Shown here: piece after piece, positions 1 to 11,340 of the stretch
Layout: every line of letters starts with the position of its first letter
How positions within the stretch are numbered: position 1 is the stretch's first letter
Assembly: GCA_944470555.2 (NCBI GenBank)
Contig: OX104134.1
Span: 116,430,701-116,494,700, forward strand
Direction: 5' to 3'
Length of the DNA: 64,000 nt
Origin: Heterobilharzia americana
Lineage: Eukaryota > Platyhelminthes > Trematoda > Strigeidida > Schistosomatidae
Program-made: the position numbers and the translations under genes
Notes under the pieces: model-generated
Told to the model about the DNA's origin: nothing
Databases searched by the model: none
What the model saw: only the letters and a program-made list of their open reading frames with translations

Positions 1-980
1 CTGCGTATTTCCTTCATCTAGCACTTTCACATTTCCCGAGTTAAATCCGTGTCCAAATTTGCTTACATGCGTTGATATGAGCGAAGATACAATACAGTAA
101 CGCTCTACTATAAGTTTTTGTTCATGTAGATGACCACGAACACGGCGAGGGCTCTGTCCGATATGATGTTTTCCTCAGTTTTTGCCGTTTATACTATGCA
201 TGAATTGAGCTTGCCTTCATTTGCAAGTGTTCAAGTTAGGTTGGATAAAAAGAGATAAATAGCCTGAAAGACTGCGCTATTATCAACCTGATATCCAGCA
301 TCTATGGAACTACTGAACTTCGCATCAATTTTGTCTATGCAACCGTTGACGAGGAGCTAAATGGAAAGAAATATCTCCAGCTATNNNNNNNNNNNNNNNN
401 NNNNNNNNNNNNNNNNNNNNNNNNNNNTAATGCAAATTTACTCGCGTTGTTTTACTGACTGCCATTCAGTGTCATGTTGTAAGTCGTGGAAAATGGTTCT
501 GATATTCAATCGAAGAATTTAAGGCTAATGTATATTGACTACGATATAATAAGCTTCATTAACCAAGATATTACAATAATTTCGTAAACAGTTATTATTA
601 AATGTACTAAGATTTAAGGTACACGTGTTCTGCGAGGGTTTATGATATAAGTATGAGCAATAATTTATGCTCAAAACATCATCAAGTAAATAATAATAGA
701 TCACTGTGTGTTATAAATCAAATAAACAACTCTAATAAGGAATTAAATTCTACCACATCCCAAGTTTTACACCTCTTTTAATGTTTATAATACAATCTGG
801 TCGCCCAAGACGGAGTAGGTGAGGCACGGTTAAAATCTGTTACCCACTAGTTGTTAAAAGTCAAGTTCTGCAGTTCTTCAGGTTTTATTAACAAGGACTA
901 AGAAATAGAGGTATAACATATAGATTCTCATCTTTGAATAAACCAAATTGATTCACCACTATTGGTATTCGGTCTAATCA
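1..980. other. Unassigned AT-rich DNA
   Basis: I see no gene, convincing exon or recognisable element. The stretch contains the sequencing gap at 385-427. It is AT-rich, like introns or intergenic DNA elsewhere in the window. Confidence 0.5.
385..427. other. Run of undetermined bases (assembly gap)
   Basis: Forty-three consecutive N. The true gap length is unknown. Confidence 0.99.
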
Positions 981-984
981 TACA

Positions 985-1310
985 AACAGAAAAAACAAAT
1001 CAATGTAGAACCTTACCCACAAGTGCATCATTTAAAGTTGTTACACTTCACAGCCGTATGCAAAAAAAGGCCGATAGTGAAAGTTTTATTAAAGCAGAAA
1101 AAGGTAAATGGGAGGAAAATGAACTTGAACATATTCAAGCTTCAGAAGAGTCAGTGAGTGAATAGCTCTGCCTTATTGTGACCGATTTTAAACGTTGTTA
1201 CCATCAGTTTCTAGCCATTGTTCTTTATCATCTTGATGACTAGAGAGCCAGTCCACATCTCCCCACACCTCTTATACCAATAACCGGACTTCATCACCAG
1301 GTTTAGTGAT
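985..1310 (-). mobile_element. 3' end of RTE/SR2-like non-LTR element
   Basis: Read on the minus strand, this is the 3' terminal segment of a non-LTR retrotransposon. The + strand begins near 1000 with a CAATGTAGAACC-like terminus and a ACTTCACAG block. The same arrangement recurs near 7056, 35873, 38933, 56459 and 60383. In the longer copies this segment lies directly downstream of reverse-transcriptase coding sequence, which is why I call it a 3' end. The small open frame at 962-1165 (+) is antisense to it and is not a gene. It is a 5'-truncated, non-coding copy. Confidence 0.6.
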
Positions 1311-1699
1311 ATCCTCACCACTAACATCTTCCTTGTAAAGTTATCCCACCCGACCGCTACTACCTTGACGTTGTGGTCACCCTTGCATATCACAATGATC
1401 CAAAGAGCTACAAAGGCTGGGAAACTTGTATTCCCTCTAGGTCCTACTATGCCAGAAAGGTTAGTTGGATAGTGGCAAGACAAAGAGCAGTAACCGTCAT
1501 AGTGTAGGTCTTTACGCTATTATGGGAGTCCCAGGGCAAAGTCGTATTGCTGGCTAGACAGTGGTGTAACAGCAGTAAGGTATGGGCCGCAGTTGACCAG
1601 CATAGTCACAGTCGATACCTTCTCTATGCAAAGAGGTCAACTACATTCTTCTCTGCCCAACGGCATAGTGGTGCCAGCGGAATGGATTCATAGTAAGAT
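1311..1699. other. Unassigned repeat-rich stretch
   Basis: No gene seen. It lies between the RTE-like 3' end and the old RTE-like element that begins near 1700. It may be part of the untranslated start of that element, but I could not match it to another copy in the window. Confidence 0.3.
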
Positions 1700-2038
1700 T
1701 TGAATAAAACAAACGGAACTGTCAAACTCCTAATTAGGTTGTGTGTGACCAACCTCAATCAGATCACCCTTGGGCTTTCCAGTCACGTACGAAGCCTTCC
1801 ACGGTGTAGGAAGCCGAAGTGTCAACCGGTATCACAACCCTCAGATCAATATCCACATTCCACGTCCTTAACTTATAATTCTCCTTCACTCCTCTCGGTC
1901 AGTATCCCTACATCTCATATTTATCCTAACCCTGAAGCTCTTGATAACGATACGAGTTCATGGAACAGCATCACTAATCTTCCGAAACTGTGCGTCAAAC
2001 TACACATTGATACTTTCAGTGTCCGCACCCTCCGTTAG
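1700..2038 (+). pseudogene. Retrotransposon endonuclease, N-terminal remnant
   Basis: This 112-codon open stretch ends in a sequence of the type LHIDTFSVRTLR, which corresponds to the first conserved motif (T-x-N-V-R-T) of APE-like endonucleases in non-LTR elements. The catalytic Asn at the start of the motif is Ser here. A stop codon follows immediately. It is upstream of and collinear with the other remnants of the same element. Confidence 0.55.
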
Positions 2039-2269
2039 ATCGGCCAATAAGCTGTCCGACTGAACTCCAAAGTCTGGGATTAAAGGATAGTGAAACGCCG
2101 TTGTTTCTTTGTATTCTCCGCTCATGCATTCACTGATTGTAGTTCGAACGAGTTCTGCCGAAAACTGCCTAATCTTCTACCGCGAGGTAAATGTTCAGAC
2201 GTGTTCGTATGCAGCAGACGGTTTCAATGAGTGGACTAAGATCAAGCAGACAAGGACTTAGATGGTGCT

Positions 2270-2530
2270 TTCATGATCCTAGCTGGACGAACAAATAATT
2301 GCTATTGGCTACTGCAACTGTTTTCAGACAACCATCTATTTCAGGACAACACAAACTCCAGACATAAAGAGGCATCATTTGACCTGGTGTCAACCGAACG
2401 CAACTCAGCGGTGGACGCAAACAGACCGTATTGTTGTCAATTATCTCCAGAGAATGTCGGCAGGAGGTTTCAGCCCCGTCTGAAGCATATGCTCTGCCAG
2501 TTATCAAGTGTTGGTTCGAGCACATGATTG
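2270..2530 (+). pseudogene. Retrotransposon endonuclease, C-terminal remnant
   Basis: The reading frame includes LFSDNHLFQDNTNSRHK, which matches the late endonuclease segment of RTE-like elements in which a C-S-D-x-R-L-F-L-x-N-T-N-F-R block is usual. Frameshifts separate it from the N-terminal part. The overlapping minus-strand frame at 2271-2525 is a shadow. Confidence 0.5.
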
Positions 2531-4194
2531 TTTGTGCCTAGACTGACGTAGGAAACAATCGCAAAAGGACCATTTTGAGTGCAGCTCAACAATGAAACTA
2601 GTAAAGGTGGTCTCCACCAGCAACTGGCTAAACAGTCATTGAGACAGAAGGACATCACTCATCCAGGGGAAGCCTTGTCGACTATGAGAAAGCAGTTACA
2701 AAGTGCCCGTGGATCCCAGCATCTCTTTCTCAGTTTATCCATGCATGCGAACACATCCCTGCAGGCTGTGAGAACAACTAGGAGCGGACGAAAATGAAAT
2801 TTTAAGAGAGACGAAAGGTTGTGGTTGGCGAATGTTGAAGAGATAGATCGGAAAGGGATTGGCTGTTTAAACCTATCATGGGAACTGGGACGAAAAATCC
2901 AGTGGTTAGTGGAACTATAGTGGAACAGGATGTGTCTGTGGTTAACTTGCAAGATAGGTGACTGTAACGATGGGTAGAACACTTTGAGGAGCTGTTCAAC
3001 TGGCCGCTGACCACTAACCAGAAGGCAACATTAAAAATAACCCTTAAAACTTAACACAGCAGTAGAGGAGACTGTTAGTGATTTGAAACAGGTAAGCACA
3101 GCATGTACAGACAGACTAGTACCAGAGGCATTTAAAGATGCTAGAGGACACTAGTCGAGTTAACTGACGTGTTAGCGGGAGTAACTATCACTCCCCAGGT
3201 AGCACAGATCCGCTCCATGGTCACAGCGAGAAAACTACACGGTTCGATTAAGTGGTGCTGGGTTTATGTTGCTGGCTCGTGAAAACTGGAGATGTTTTAT
3301 GCCCCGAAGGTTACGGGTCTAGCGTAGTTGCGTACGATAGTGAGTCTTCTCACTACCCTGCTCGATTTAAACTAATACACCGTCAAATCGACTTAGCGAA
3401 GACTGCGGTTGACAAGACCCATATGTAGTAAGATCAGTGCTATAGGCCTCCGAAACTCAAACAGTTCTGATAGCCGTCACAATTTCACCAAGGGCGCTGG
3501 GAGCAGTGCAAGCAAAGGGTAAGGTGAATCCAGCTTCCCAACTCCAATGGTCACTCATGTTGAAGCGATCCCCAGAGACGGATGTAGATTTACCTTGCCA
3601 AGACGACCGATATTCAGTTCGGGAGGTCGGTATTGTTAGCCCTAGCCTTTGTTGTATTTGAGTAACCCGAAAAAAGTCAGTGCTCTGAATCTGCAGGCAT
3701 TATGGGTTCACAGGCCAGACTTCCTCGGGTAATTTCTTTTCGGATGGGTGAGGTGCACCTTAGGTCTGCAATATTTTGGAGACCTAGGTGAGAGGCGTCC
3801 CGCGTATATCTGTCCACGAAGAGTTGAGTACGCTTAAAGGACAAGAGTGCTCGTTTTCATATGAATGCGTTGCTTGGATATTTTCTGCTCGGCGAGCAGA
3901 TCGATCCATCAACTTTGTGAAGAAACATCCCTAAATCTGAAGACCTACCTAGAAATTGAAGCAGAATCGAAGCTTGAAGTTAAACCTCAGATAAATAAAG
4001 CGACAGCTAGTGTATGGGAGTGGAATATCATCCTCTCCGACTGCTTTTGGACATTGATTGTCTTCTAGAAAAGTGCGAAATCCTCTCCTCAAAACCACCA
4101 GGATATCAGTCTGGCGAACACAGGGCCTAAGATTGTGAGTTCCACAGTTATGAGACATATGAGTAAAGCGCGTAGCCAACAAACCTGAAGAAAT

Positions 4195-4640
4195 AAGGCG
4201 ACCTTCAGACCTGGTTGTGAGTGTGTCGATCAGATATTCACCCTTCTCCATATGTTGCAACACAAGCATACATAGCGATGCCAAAAACTGGCTGTACTCT
4301 TTGACCTGAAGGCGACGTTCAACGCCGTCGATCGACAGGTCGTATTACAATGTCTCATGGAAAGGAGTGCAGAGTAGGTACATCATTCTGTTGAAAGCAC
4401 TGGACTCGAACACCTGTGAACATGTGGGAGAATCAGATGTAATGTGTAAGTCTATTGGTGTGTCAACGATATCCACTCTATTCATTCTTGATCAACTTTA
4501 TCACAGATGTAATTATGTAGGTCTTCATTTCGTCATCTGACTTTATAGGGATTGTTCTTACCACAGGAGACTCATTCATAGATCTATGGTATCCAGATGA
4601 AATAGTGTTAGATTAAGACCGTGACAAGATGAAAACTCTA
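4195..4640 (+). pseudogene. Reverse transcriptase palm remnant
   Basis: Successive frames give a CVDQIFTLLHMLQHKHT-like block, then LFDLKATFNAVDRQVV (RT motif A, usually LDLKAAFDSVDR), and further on LWYPDEIVLD (motif C, usually YADDIVLL). Motif A keeps its first Asp. In motif C both catalytic positions are disturbed (A to P, second D to E). Several stops and shifts interrupt the domain. It belongs to the element spanning 1700-5260. Confidence 0.55.
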
Positions 4641-5260
4641 GTGGACACCGTGAGTGTGGCTATTTGAGAATGTTTAGGATGCGTTTCACGCCTCGCGAAT
4701 GCAAATTGTTGCTTCAAAACCAGTCTTCAGTGGTGCCTTGTCTAACAATGGAGTGTGAAGCTAGTTAAACATATTGACCACTTCACCCAGATCGGAAGTC
4801 CCATCAGCCCTTCGGGTCAGTGACAGGCGATACAAGAAACCCGCTTGACTTTCACTAACTCACACTATTTGTTGGTGGCATCACGCTACCTGATTACCCG
4901 TTAAGGGTGGAGTATACTGCGCTGCAGTTCACTCTGTTTTAATTTATGCCTGTAAAGCACAGTCATTAAAGGTAGAGGGGATGAGAAGGCTTAAGGTGTT
5001 TGACCACTTGCCTTCGTTGCATAACCTGTGTTGTAGTGTCAGTGGGATCGAGGTCAGGTGTAGAGTTTAGGGAGTAGAGGAAAGTCGGTCAATGAGATTG
5101 TGAACGTTCATCGACTGAGGTTGCTGGAACATGTGTTACGCATGCCTAGTCGCCACCTGCTTCATGGCGCAGTGTTAGTTGAAGTAGGTTCAGGGTATAA
5201 AAAACAGCTAGAGATGGCCAGTTTTGAGATGATGAAGAATATTTGAGCTCAAGAGAATAA

Positions 5261-5560
5261 TTTTGATGTTGTGTTCTCTGAGCTGGGTGGTTTAATCGTG
5301 AGGTTTTCATTGTCAGCGTTAACAACAACAGCACAAACTTCAGAAAAAAGTGAATTATAAGGGTTTTCTCTACAAGTTGCTTAGTAACTTTTCCTGTTCT
5401 CCTTGTGTGTTATTAGTTGTTTCTGCTAAAGTCTTGTCCTTGTCTTTATAATATTTTGATTGGCCGGTCTAAAACATGACATCAGTCTGCGAAGTTTTTG
5501 TCTGAGTTGCGTAGGGAAATGTAGACTTTCGGATTGGGGTTTGCGTAACAATAGAAACCG
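5261..5560. other. Unassigned stretch after the old RTE-like element
   Basis: No gene or repeat that I can identify. An open frame on the minus strand (5146-5334) runs antisense over the tail of the retrotransposon and is not a gene. Confidence 0.4.
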
Positions 5561-5561
5561 G

Positions 5562-5890
5562 TGGTTGGGGATTCTGGGTCGTGGTATCGCTTGGAATCAA
5601 TCTCAGTAGCACAGATGTACCTACATATTATTCCCACCTTAATCATCACACTGAATTTTTCTACTCTCCCATCCCTTTCTTTTGGTGAACTTCTACCACT
5701 GTTGACTGCTTCCTTGTTTCTCCTTGATGCATGTTCGCTTGGTTTTGTGATATGAGTATGCCTACTCGAACCGTTACGCAATAACCTGGTCTTATGTTGA
5801 CTTTGTCTGTCTGTCTGTCCTAATTAGTTAATACTGATGATGTCACCGAACCGGTGATAAAACGGTCACGACAATGTATGAAGGTATAGA
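5562..5890 (+). repeat. Dispersed repeat with hammerhead-like motif at its end
   Basis: It begins GGTTGGGGATTCTGGGTCGT and ends after a CTGT microsatellite and a hammerhead-like hairpin. A weaker relative starts near 11101 in the same orientation, with GGTTGG, a GGTATGGCTCAGATAGA-like block and a matching CCGTTACGCA stretch downstream. Two copies with shared order suggest a mobile family. I could not assign it to a class. The hammerhead at the end recalls Penelope-like and small retroposon elements. Confidence 0.4.
5834..5866 (+). ncRNA. Decayed hammerhead ribozyme motif
   Basis: CTGATGA (5834-5840) is the first conserved hammerhead core strand. It is followed by a strong hairpin, GTCACCG / CGGTGAT with loop AAC (5842-5858). 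The second core strand then reads AAAAC where GAAAC is expected. The order core-stem II-core is that of a hammerhead self-cleaving RNA. The change of the essential G12 to A means this copy is probably inactive. The C-to-T and G-to-A changes next to each other would fit decay of a CG dinucleotide. Confidence 0.5.
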
Positions 5891-6185
5891 GAGCACCATC
5901 GTTTTCTTGGTGAGCTACATGTCTTTTCCATTATTCCGACTTGTCTGATTCATTGTCTAATGGTCGAATCGTCTCGGATTTCTGAGTTACGTATCATGTA
6001 TTAGGATATCTTATTTGCACTTGATTACTGACTTCGTATACCATGTTGCTAAGCAAAATGTCAAAGCTGATTAGTTTCCATAGCGTATTAATCGGAAATG
6101 TATTCCTTCTGAGATTTTCTTCATTTCTAACATCTTTGAGTTTCATTTGTATTTCTCTTATCAATATCTTTTACGTTTATCTTAG

Positions 6186-6646
6186 TCCTCGCCACATCAA
6201 CCCCACCAGAATCACCGAAATTTAAACAAAGCTCATCCATTATAGATGTACATGCTAGTGAACACTCTGGAGTTCCTTATTCACCGTTAGTCTCTAACTA
6301 TTTCGGTGTTAAAGTTGTATGCCAAGGTGTAGTTCAGCGCAGAACCGTTTATCGTTTCCGTCCATTAACAAACTCAAATCAGAATTTTGATTCAGCTCGT
6401 TCAACCAGCCCTCTATTTGCTCCACCGGTACACGCTTCCAACTCTTCTCTGTCAAATTGTTCAGTTATTAGTTCAACAGCAACAGTCACAAAGTCAATGT
6501 TTTACCATCCTTCGTCAACCTACCGATCAGCTGGATTTTCTAAATGGCGCCGTTTATGGGCTACTTTAGTGTTTGTGGGTGATGGGCTCACTGCTTACAT
6601 GATTTATTTTGAACCGAAAATAAAGAATGCGGTGAACCGAAGTCAA
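6186..6646 (+). CDS. Internal exon of an unidentified host gene
   Basis: The exon follows a good acceptor (TTTATCTTAG, AG at 6184-6185) and ends at CAA|GTAAGC (donor at 6647). It is open throughout its 153 whole codons, starting with two bases that complete a codon from an unseen upstream exon. It leaves in phase 0, exactly the phase required by the next exon at 8337. The product is rich in Ser, Thr and Pro in the middle. It then has a compact block with FSKWRRLWATLV and DGLTAYMIYFEP, which reads like beta-strands of a folded domain (a PH-like fold is possible but unproven). I do not recognise the protein. The upstream exon is not visible in the window. Confidence 0.55.
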
Positions 6647-7049
6647 GTAAGCCACAGACACACGTTTTTATCAAATCTTTACTTTTCACCAAATATCTTT
6701 TTCAGTCATAAATGGATGAAGGTGACCAGTAAGAAGGGTATGTATCGACTTAACATCATTTCCATGACTTATCTGCTAATTCAAGTAGGCAAATAACTTC
6801 CCGAGTGTTACAATCTACGTTACTCAGTGATTCAATAAATAAAAACTATCACAGCTTTTTAAACCGTAACCAGCTCAATGTTGTTTGCCCCATTTACGTG
6901 GACTAGTTAGTAAATAGTACGTAATTTTCAATGTTTGCAAACTCATTGGTTTAGGAAAAGACGACTTTCTGTCAGTGGTTCATGGGTGATTGTAAGCCAA
7001 AACCTTCCCCAAGGTTTGGAAAGCTGGTTAGTACCAGTAGCCCTCGTAT

Positions 7050-7900
7050 GGCAAATAGAGTCAACGTAGAACCTCTCACACAAGTGCATCAGCTCTAGTT
7101 ACTACATTTCACAGTTGTATACAAAGAAAAAGTGGATAGAAAAGAGTGATACCAAAGTGCACAAAGTTGTATGAGAGAATAAACAATCTGAAGATAAAGG
7201 TTAGTGCAAATATTGAAGCTTTACAGGACGCCAAAGAGTAAATCTGCATCACTGGGACTGATTTTCAGCCATCTCACCAAGGGTCCTCAACCACTGATTC
7301 CTATCGTCTCACAAACCCCAGCCGGATAGTCTGCGTCGCCCTACACGGCTCACATCAACAGTCGGGGACTTCATGGACTTTTGCTAGGTCTTGGTCTGAC
7401 TAGGCTAGACCCTCTTCCAACTTAATCCACTAGCAGGGCGCATCGAAGTAGGCGGCGACTCGGCAAGTGCAATGTATGTCCAAGCCATCTCAGTCGATTA
7501 AGTTCACAACCTCATCAATCCACCTACCCCTCTTGCCTAGTACCGTTCGCCTGACCTCGACATTGCTCATACGATGATCCCACCAACTGCGATCAATGCT
7601 ACGAAGACATCCGTGACTGAAACCATGTAACCCCTTCATATCTTCTGCTTCTAACGGCCATGTCTCACAGTGGTACAAAACAGACGACAGTGCCGTATAC
7701 GCGTCGTTTGATGGATAGTCGGATATCTCACTAGTTGTCACTAAAGATGACACAAGTAAGCGGATACCAAACAGGACTTCTGTATCTGAGCTGAGATTTC
7801 GTCAGTACCCAGCTTTCTTGGGCTGATGCAACTCCCCAAGTGAAGTGGTCAAGGCATTCCACGTATACAGTTGCTGGAGTTCTCAACCCGATACTCGCTT
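7050..7900 (-). mobile_element. 5'-truncated RTE/SR2-like element with RT C-terminal domain
   Basis: On the minus strand the order is: end of RT (about 7900-7490), the final conserved region, then the 3' untranslated tail ending at the GTCAACGTAGAACC terminus near 7056. It is antisense inside the intron of the unidentified gene. Both ends of the 3' region align with the copies at 38925-39725, 56450-56930 and 60370-60800. Confidence 0.7.
7490..7753 (-). pseudogene. RT C-terminal fragment of RTE/SR2-like element
   Basis: This 87-codon frame contains LYHCETWPLEAEDMK, HGCLRSI and WWDHRMSNVEVRRTVLG. These match the region after the RT palm typical of this clade (Y-G-C-E-T-W-P-L, then H-R-C-L-R-S-I, then H-R-V-S-N). 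It ends within the R-x-I-D-E-V-V-N-L motif. It has no start of its own and no catalytic residues, so it is a fossil inside the intron. Confidence 0.7.
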
Positions 7901-8336
7901 CTATGTGTAGTTATTAAGTTTCGTCCTTTTTTTATGCCAAGGGAATTAAAATTGTCAATTTTGGCTTGACAACTATCCCAGGTGGCTTCAGGTTTTAGAA
8001 CCTCTTAATTATGATTTCGCAGTTTATGCCAACCAGTAAATAAACCTGGGTTTGCAGCTTGCTGTCTATCACCTCAAGCCATTCATTCACCAGTGAAAAC
8101 ATTTCACTGCAATAGCAAGTCAGTTTGCTTAGTGGGACCACATTGCGAAGTTGGTCAACAGAGTTTGCTCAGGTCACTGAATTGAAATGCGCTCGATCTT
8201 ATACACTATGTAGTATCTTATGTCGATATGGGATCAGGAAATTTTGCTGCTCATATTGACATCAGTCATTGAATTTCGATATGACAATGGTACCTCCGTT
8301 GACTTCTAACTGTTATTGTTTTTTCGGTCTATTTAG

Positions 8337-9143
8337 TTTCGAGCTCATCAGTGCCAAATCCATTGTCTGTTTGGCCCTCCTACACTGAATACCTTCAATA
8401 ACCGGATCAAAGATGGTGACAATGAAAAAGTGCAGCATGTAACTGATGATGTATCAGAAGTCGATGTGGCTGAGGTTTCTGAACTTTTAACGGATTCCGA
8501 GAAAAAATCACAAGCTTATACTAATACTCATTCTAAAATTGGATATAAACCTCCAAACTCTAATTTATTTCTTATGGCTGCAAAAGTTGAACCTGGTCGT
8601 CATCGTAATGGAACATTAGATCCGGACTCCTTTATGCTAACTGATTTTATTCTTGGTAAGACTTATCGATTTCGACCTGTGGTTTTCAGCGCAGACAAGC
8701 CTACAGCCAAGTCTTTATCGAAACTAGATCCCGCTCGTTCTAGTGGAGCATTCAGTTGGATACTGCGTAGTAGCGGTGGTGTACAAAGTCGTCATGGATG
8801 TTCTCGAGTTGCTGAATCATCTTGTCAGTCATTGTCACCGGAATTAAATTGTGCTGGTCGGGCACGTGGTCTTTCAGCTCCAGGTTTGTTCATTCACTCT
8901 CAGCCAGGTTCATATCCATCTGCTGTGATGAAAAGCGGTAAAGGACCAAAAACAACAACCACTGAATCTGGTGATTCGTCTACAATAAATTGTATATCGA
9001 CCAATGAGCACGTTAATTTATGGTTGAAGTGTATAAAATCAGTTATTGAACAAATTCAGACAGCTTATTTACTCCGCCAGACAACCCCATCACGGTGTAT
9101 ACTTCAATCGAAAATTTCAGACAGATCCAATGTAATGTTGTAG
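8337..9143 (+). CDS. Probable last exon of the unidentified host gene
   Basis: The exon is open for 268 codons from the acceptor at 8335-8336 to TAG at 9141-9143. It begins FRAHQCQIHCLFGPP in phase 0, matching the exit of the 6186-6646 exon. The middle contains FMLTDFILGKTYRFRPVVF. A similar TVYRFRP occurs in the preceding exon, possibly an internal repeat. The later part is Ser/Gly-rich, then a helical tail (NLWLKCIKSVIEQIQTAYLL). No AATAAA signal is obvious just downstream, so a further splice cannot be excluded. The function is unknown. Confidence 0.55.
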   Translation, partial: FRAHQCQIHCLFGPPTLNTFNNRIKDGDNEKVQHVTDDVSEVDVAEVSELLTDSEKKSQAYTNTHSKIGYKPPNSNLFLMAAKVEPGRHRNGTLDPDSFMLTDFILGKTYRFRPVVFSADKPTAKSLSKLDPARSSGAFSWILRSSGGVQSRHGCSRVAESSCQSLSPELNCAGRARGLSAPGLFIHSQPGSYPSAVMKSGKGPKTTTTESGDSSTINCISTNEHVNLWLKCIKSVIEQIQTAYLLRQTTPSRCILQSKISDRSNVML

Positions 9144-9695
9144 CCAGTCAGTTTGATATCATAATGATATACAGTACCAGTTGCCGGTCAGTTTGCATTT
9201 TTGTGCTTACTTAGTCATGCATGCATGATTGCTTTAAACTTACTTCAGTAGTTCCTATTCCGGTGTGTAAATACTTCTAGTCCTTTTTGAGTGTTTTGTG
9301 TGTGTGTTTGCTTCACTTCAGGTCAAACCATACTATTTTAAAAATCACACCTTATTGTTAATTTTAGCTTGGAACTGAGTGACATTTTATCGAACTATTT
9401 GTTATTCTTGCCCTTTATGATCTCATTGGTTTTCTTCTTGTTGTCTATTTATCTGACATTCTCCTCATATCATCAGCATCTTCCTCCTCGTCCCCAGTCT
9501 GCTTTTGCATGAAACAAAGGATATTTTGCGAATCATGTTGTACGGAAACATTGTTTTTTTGTTGTTTTGCAGTTAACTTATGCCCCCCATACACACATTA
9601 CCATGCCCCACGGTATTTTCAGATCCAAATTCGCATTTCGTTTTGGCGGTTTTTTGTCATAATATAACTTCCGAATACTTTTTCCTTATTGTCAC

Positions 9696-9803
<108 letters not shown>

Positions 9804-11100
9804 TATCTAATCTTATAGGAATGCATGCGCGCTGTCCGCGTTTTACTCGCATAGTTTTCCACTTTCTTTTTCTTCGAAACATATATTCATAAACCTCCAG
9901 TTGTTTACCTGCATAAAATCAAAATATTTTAGGAAAAACTAAGGAAGATTTCCGTCTTGCTGTTTCGAAATTTGTTCTAAAATCCCACTTGTTCCTTTTA
10001 TTTCCGACTGACTGTCTTGCTGACCGGGTCTGGGATTTCGTAGTTGTTTCTTTCTTGGTTGACTAAAAAATACGATGCAACCAGTGACCACTTACAGGTT
10101 TATTCCATAGACAAATAGCTAGCTGCAGTTTGTGAGGGCTACTTGAAGCAAGGCTCGAAACTGTAGCTCATTACTGGGATGGTGACTAGTGAAACCGATA
10201 ACCACAGCTCCTAACTAGCTGATAAATGGGGTCTGCGTCTGCATGCGTATTGATGGGATTGTCTGTCCGTTATAAATTCTGTGTCCCCTGTATCCAAAAC
10301 TATAAGTTTTAATATATTAATTCATTTCCGCACCGATTGTTATAAGACAGTAATGACTTAAAAACCTATCGACTTTTGCAAAGAGGATACCGCTTCGCTC
10401 AATTCTGTCTATAGCAGTTGTTGCACCTTGTTACTGATATGTGGAGCTTTGTCTCATTGGTCTAAGCATTTGAAGTTCAACCAGTAGATTCGCTTACTGT
10501 ACTAACGTGCACGGGCTTCCAGTTCGCACTTCGATTTAATTAGGGCTCAGTTACTCATCCTTATCTGTCACTCCTTGTAGAATGAAGATATTTCTCAGGT
10601 TCTTTAGCTACGCCAGTCTTGAAAGGTTTTAGTAGCCTTGTTTGAGTCCGTGAGATGTTTTTTATTTATAATAGAACAATTTGCCTACTGGTTTTGGCGG
10701 ATAAATATGCGGTTGTTGATACATCTGACAAACAGTTTCCTGTTAAAGTTGCTTGGGTATCTATTTTTTAGTATAATCATTAGATAATATAACTTATTCC
10801 TCGAAAAGGATGTACGACTATGTTTTCATTCTTTTAAATTAAGCCCGTGCACTGTGGTTAATGGCTTCCTCGATGAAATCGTACACCTTCATCGGACCAG
10901 GTGGTTGAGAAATTGTTAAGCATGTCTATTCACCGTCTCCCCCCGAAGTGCATTGTTCACAGAATTAGTTTACGGCTGGGAAAGATTAAAGGCGAACAGA
11001 CTGAGATATAACATCAGTCCATGCAGTCGCTGACAGCTTATCTGAGCTGTGGAGCGAAACGTATACTCCCGGGTAGGATCTACATAACGACTGAAATCAG

Positions 11101-11340
11101 TGGTTGGAAACTTGGTGGTATGGCTCAGATAGACCGACAGATTGTCTTTATCTCAGTCATCAGACCACATTTCGTGATTGTTTTATCCTCTCTTCTTCGA
11201 CTTTCAATGGCTTTTGATTACACCTTTATCCTGTTTCTCTACATTTCATCTTGATACATCTAGCTTATTGTGATGATTTGGGAAGTGGGAATTAAGACCG
11301 TTACGCATTAGTGCCAGTCCACACGTTGACATTGACTGAC
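11101..11340 (+). repeat. Diverged relative of the 5562-5890 repeat
   Basis: It shares the GGTTGG start, a GTGGTATGGCTCAGATAGA-like section, a pyrimidine-rich centre and a CCGTTACGCA segment, in the same order. It lacks the clear hammerhead. Similarity is weak and was judged by eye. Confidence 0.3.

Larger units (their letters stand above)
1700..5260 (+). mobile_element. Ancient, near full-length RTE/SR2-like non-LTR retrotransposon
   Basis: The domains appear in the expected order over 3.5 kb although the frame is lost many times. They are: a proline/serine-rich lead (1700-1990); the start of the endonuclease with SVRTLR (about 2010-2038); the late endonuclease segment (2270-2530); an endonuclease-RT linker with a RSCSTG-like remnant near 2985; RT palm fragments (4195-4640); and the C-terminal LRLLEHVLRMP block (about 5100-5145). 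The element copied itself by target-primed reverse transcription when active. The usual YADD catalytic box reads YPDE at about 4590-4601, so it is dead. The 3' untranslated end seen in other copies is missing. Confidence 0.65.
6647..8336 (+). other. Intron of the unidentified gene
   Basis: Bounded by GTAAGC and a pyrimidine-rich TTTTTTCGGTCTATTTAG. It contains a minus-strand RTE/SR2-like insertion at 7050-7900. Spliced, it joins NRSQ to FRAHQCQIHCLFGPP without a frame change. Confidence 0.55.

Noticed and set aside
6680..6796. Alternative exon starting after TTTTTCAG at 6704
   Set aside because: In the phase left by the 6186-6646 exon it stops at once (TCA TAA).
7915..7935. Hammerhead-like GGACGAAAC (minus strand)
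   Set aside because: The second core strand is present, but no CTGANGA strand lies at a usable distance.
8337..9143. Reading the 8430 start (GTG) as the beginning of a separate gene
   Set aside because: The frame is open upstream to a good splice acceptor and fits the phase of the preceding exon, so it is better read as an exon.
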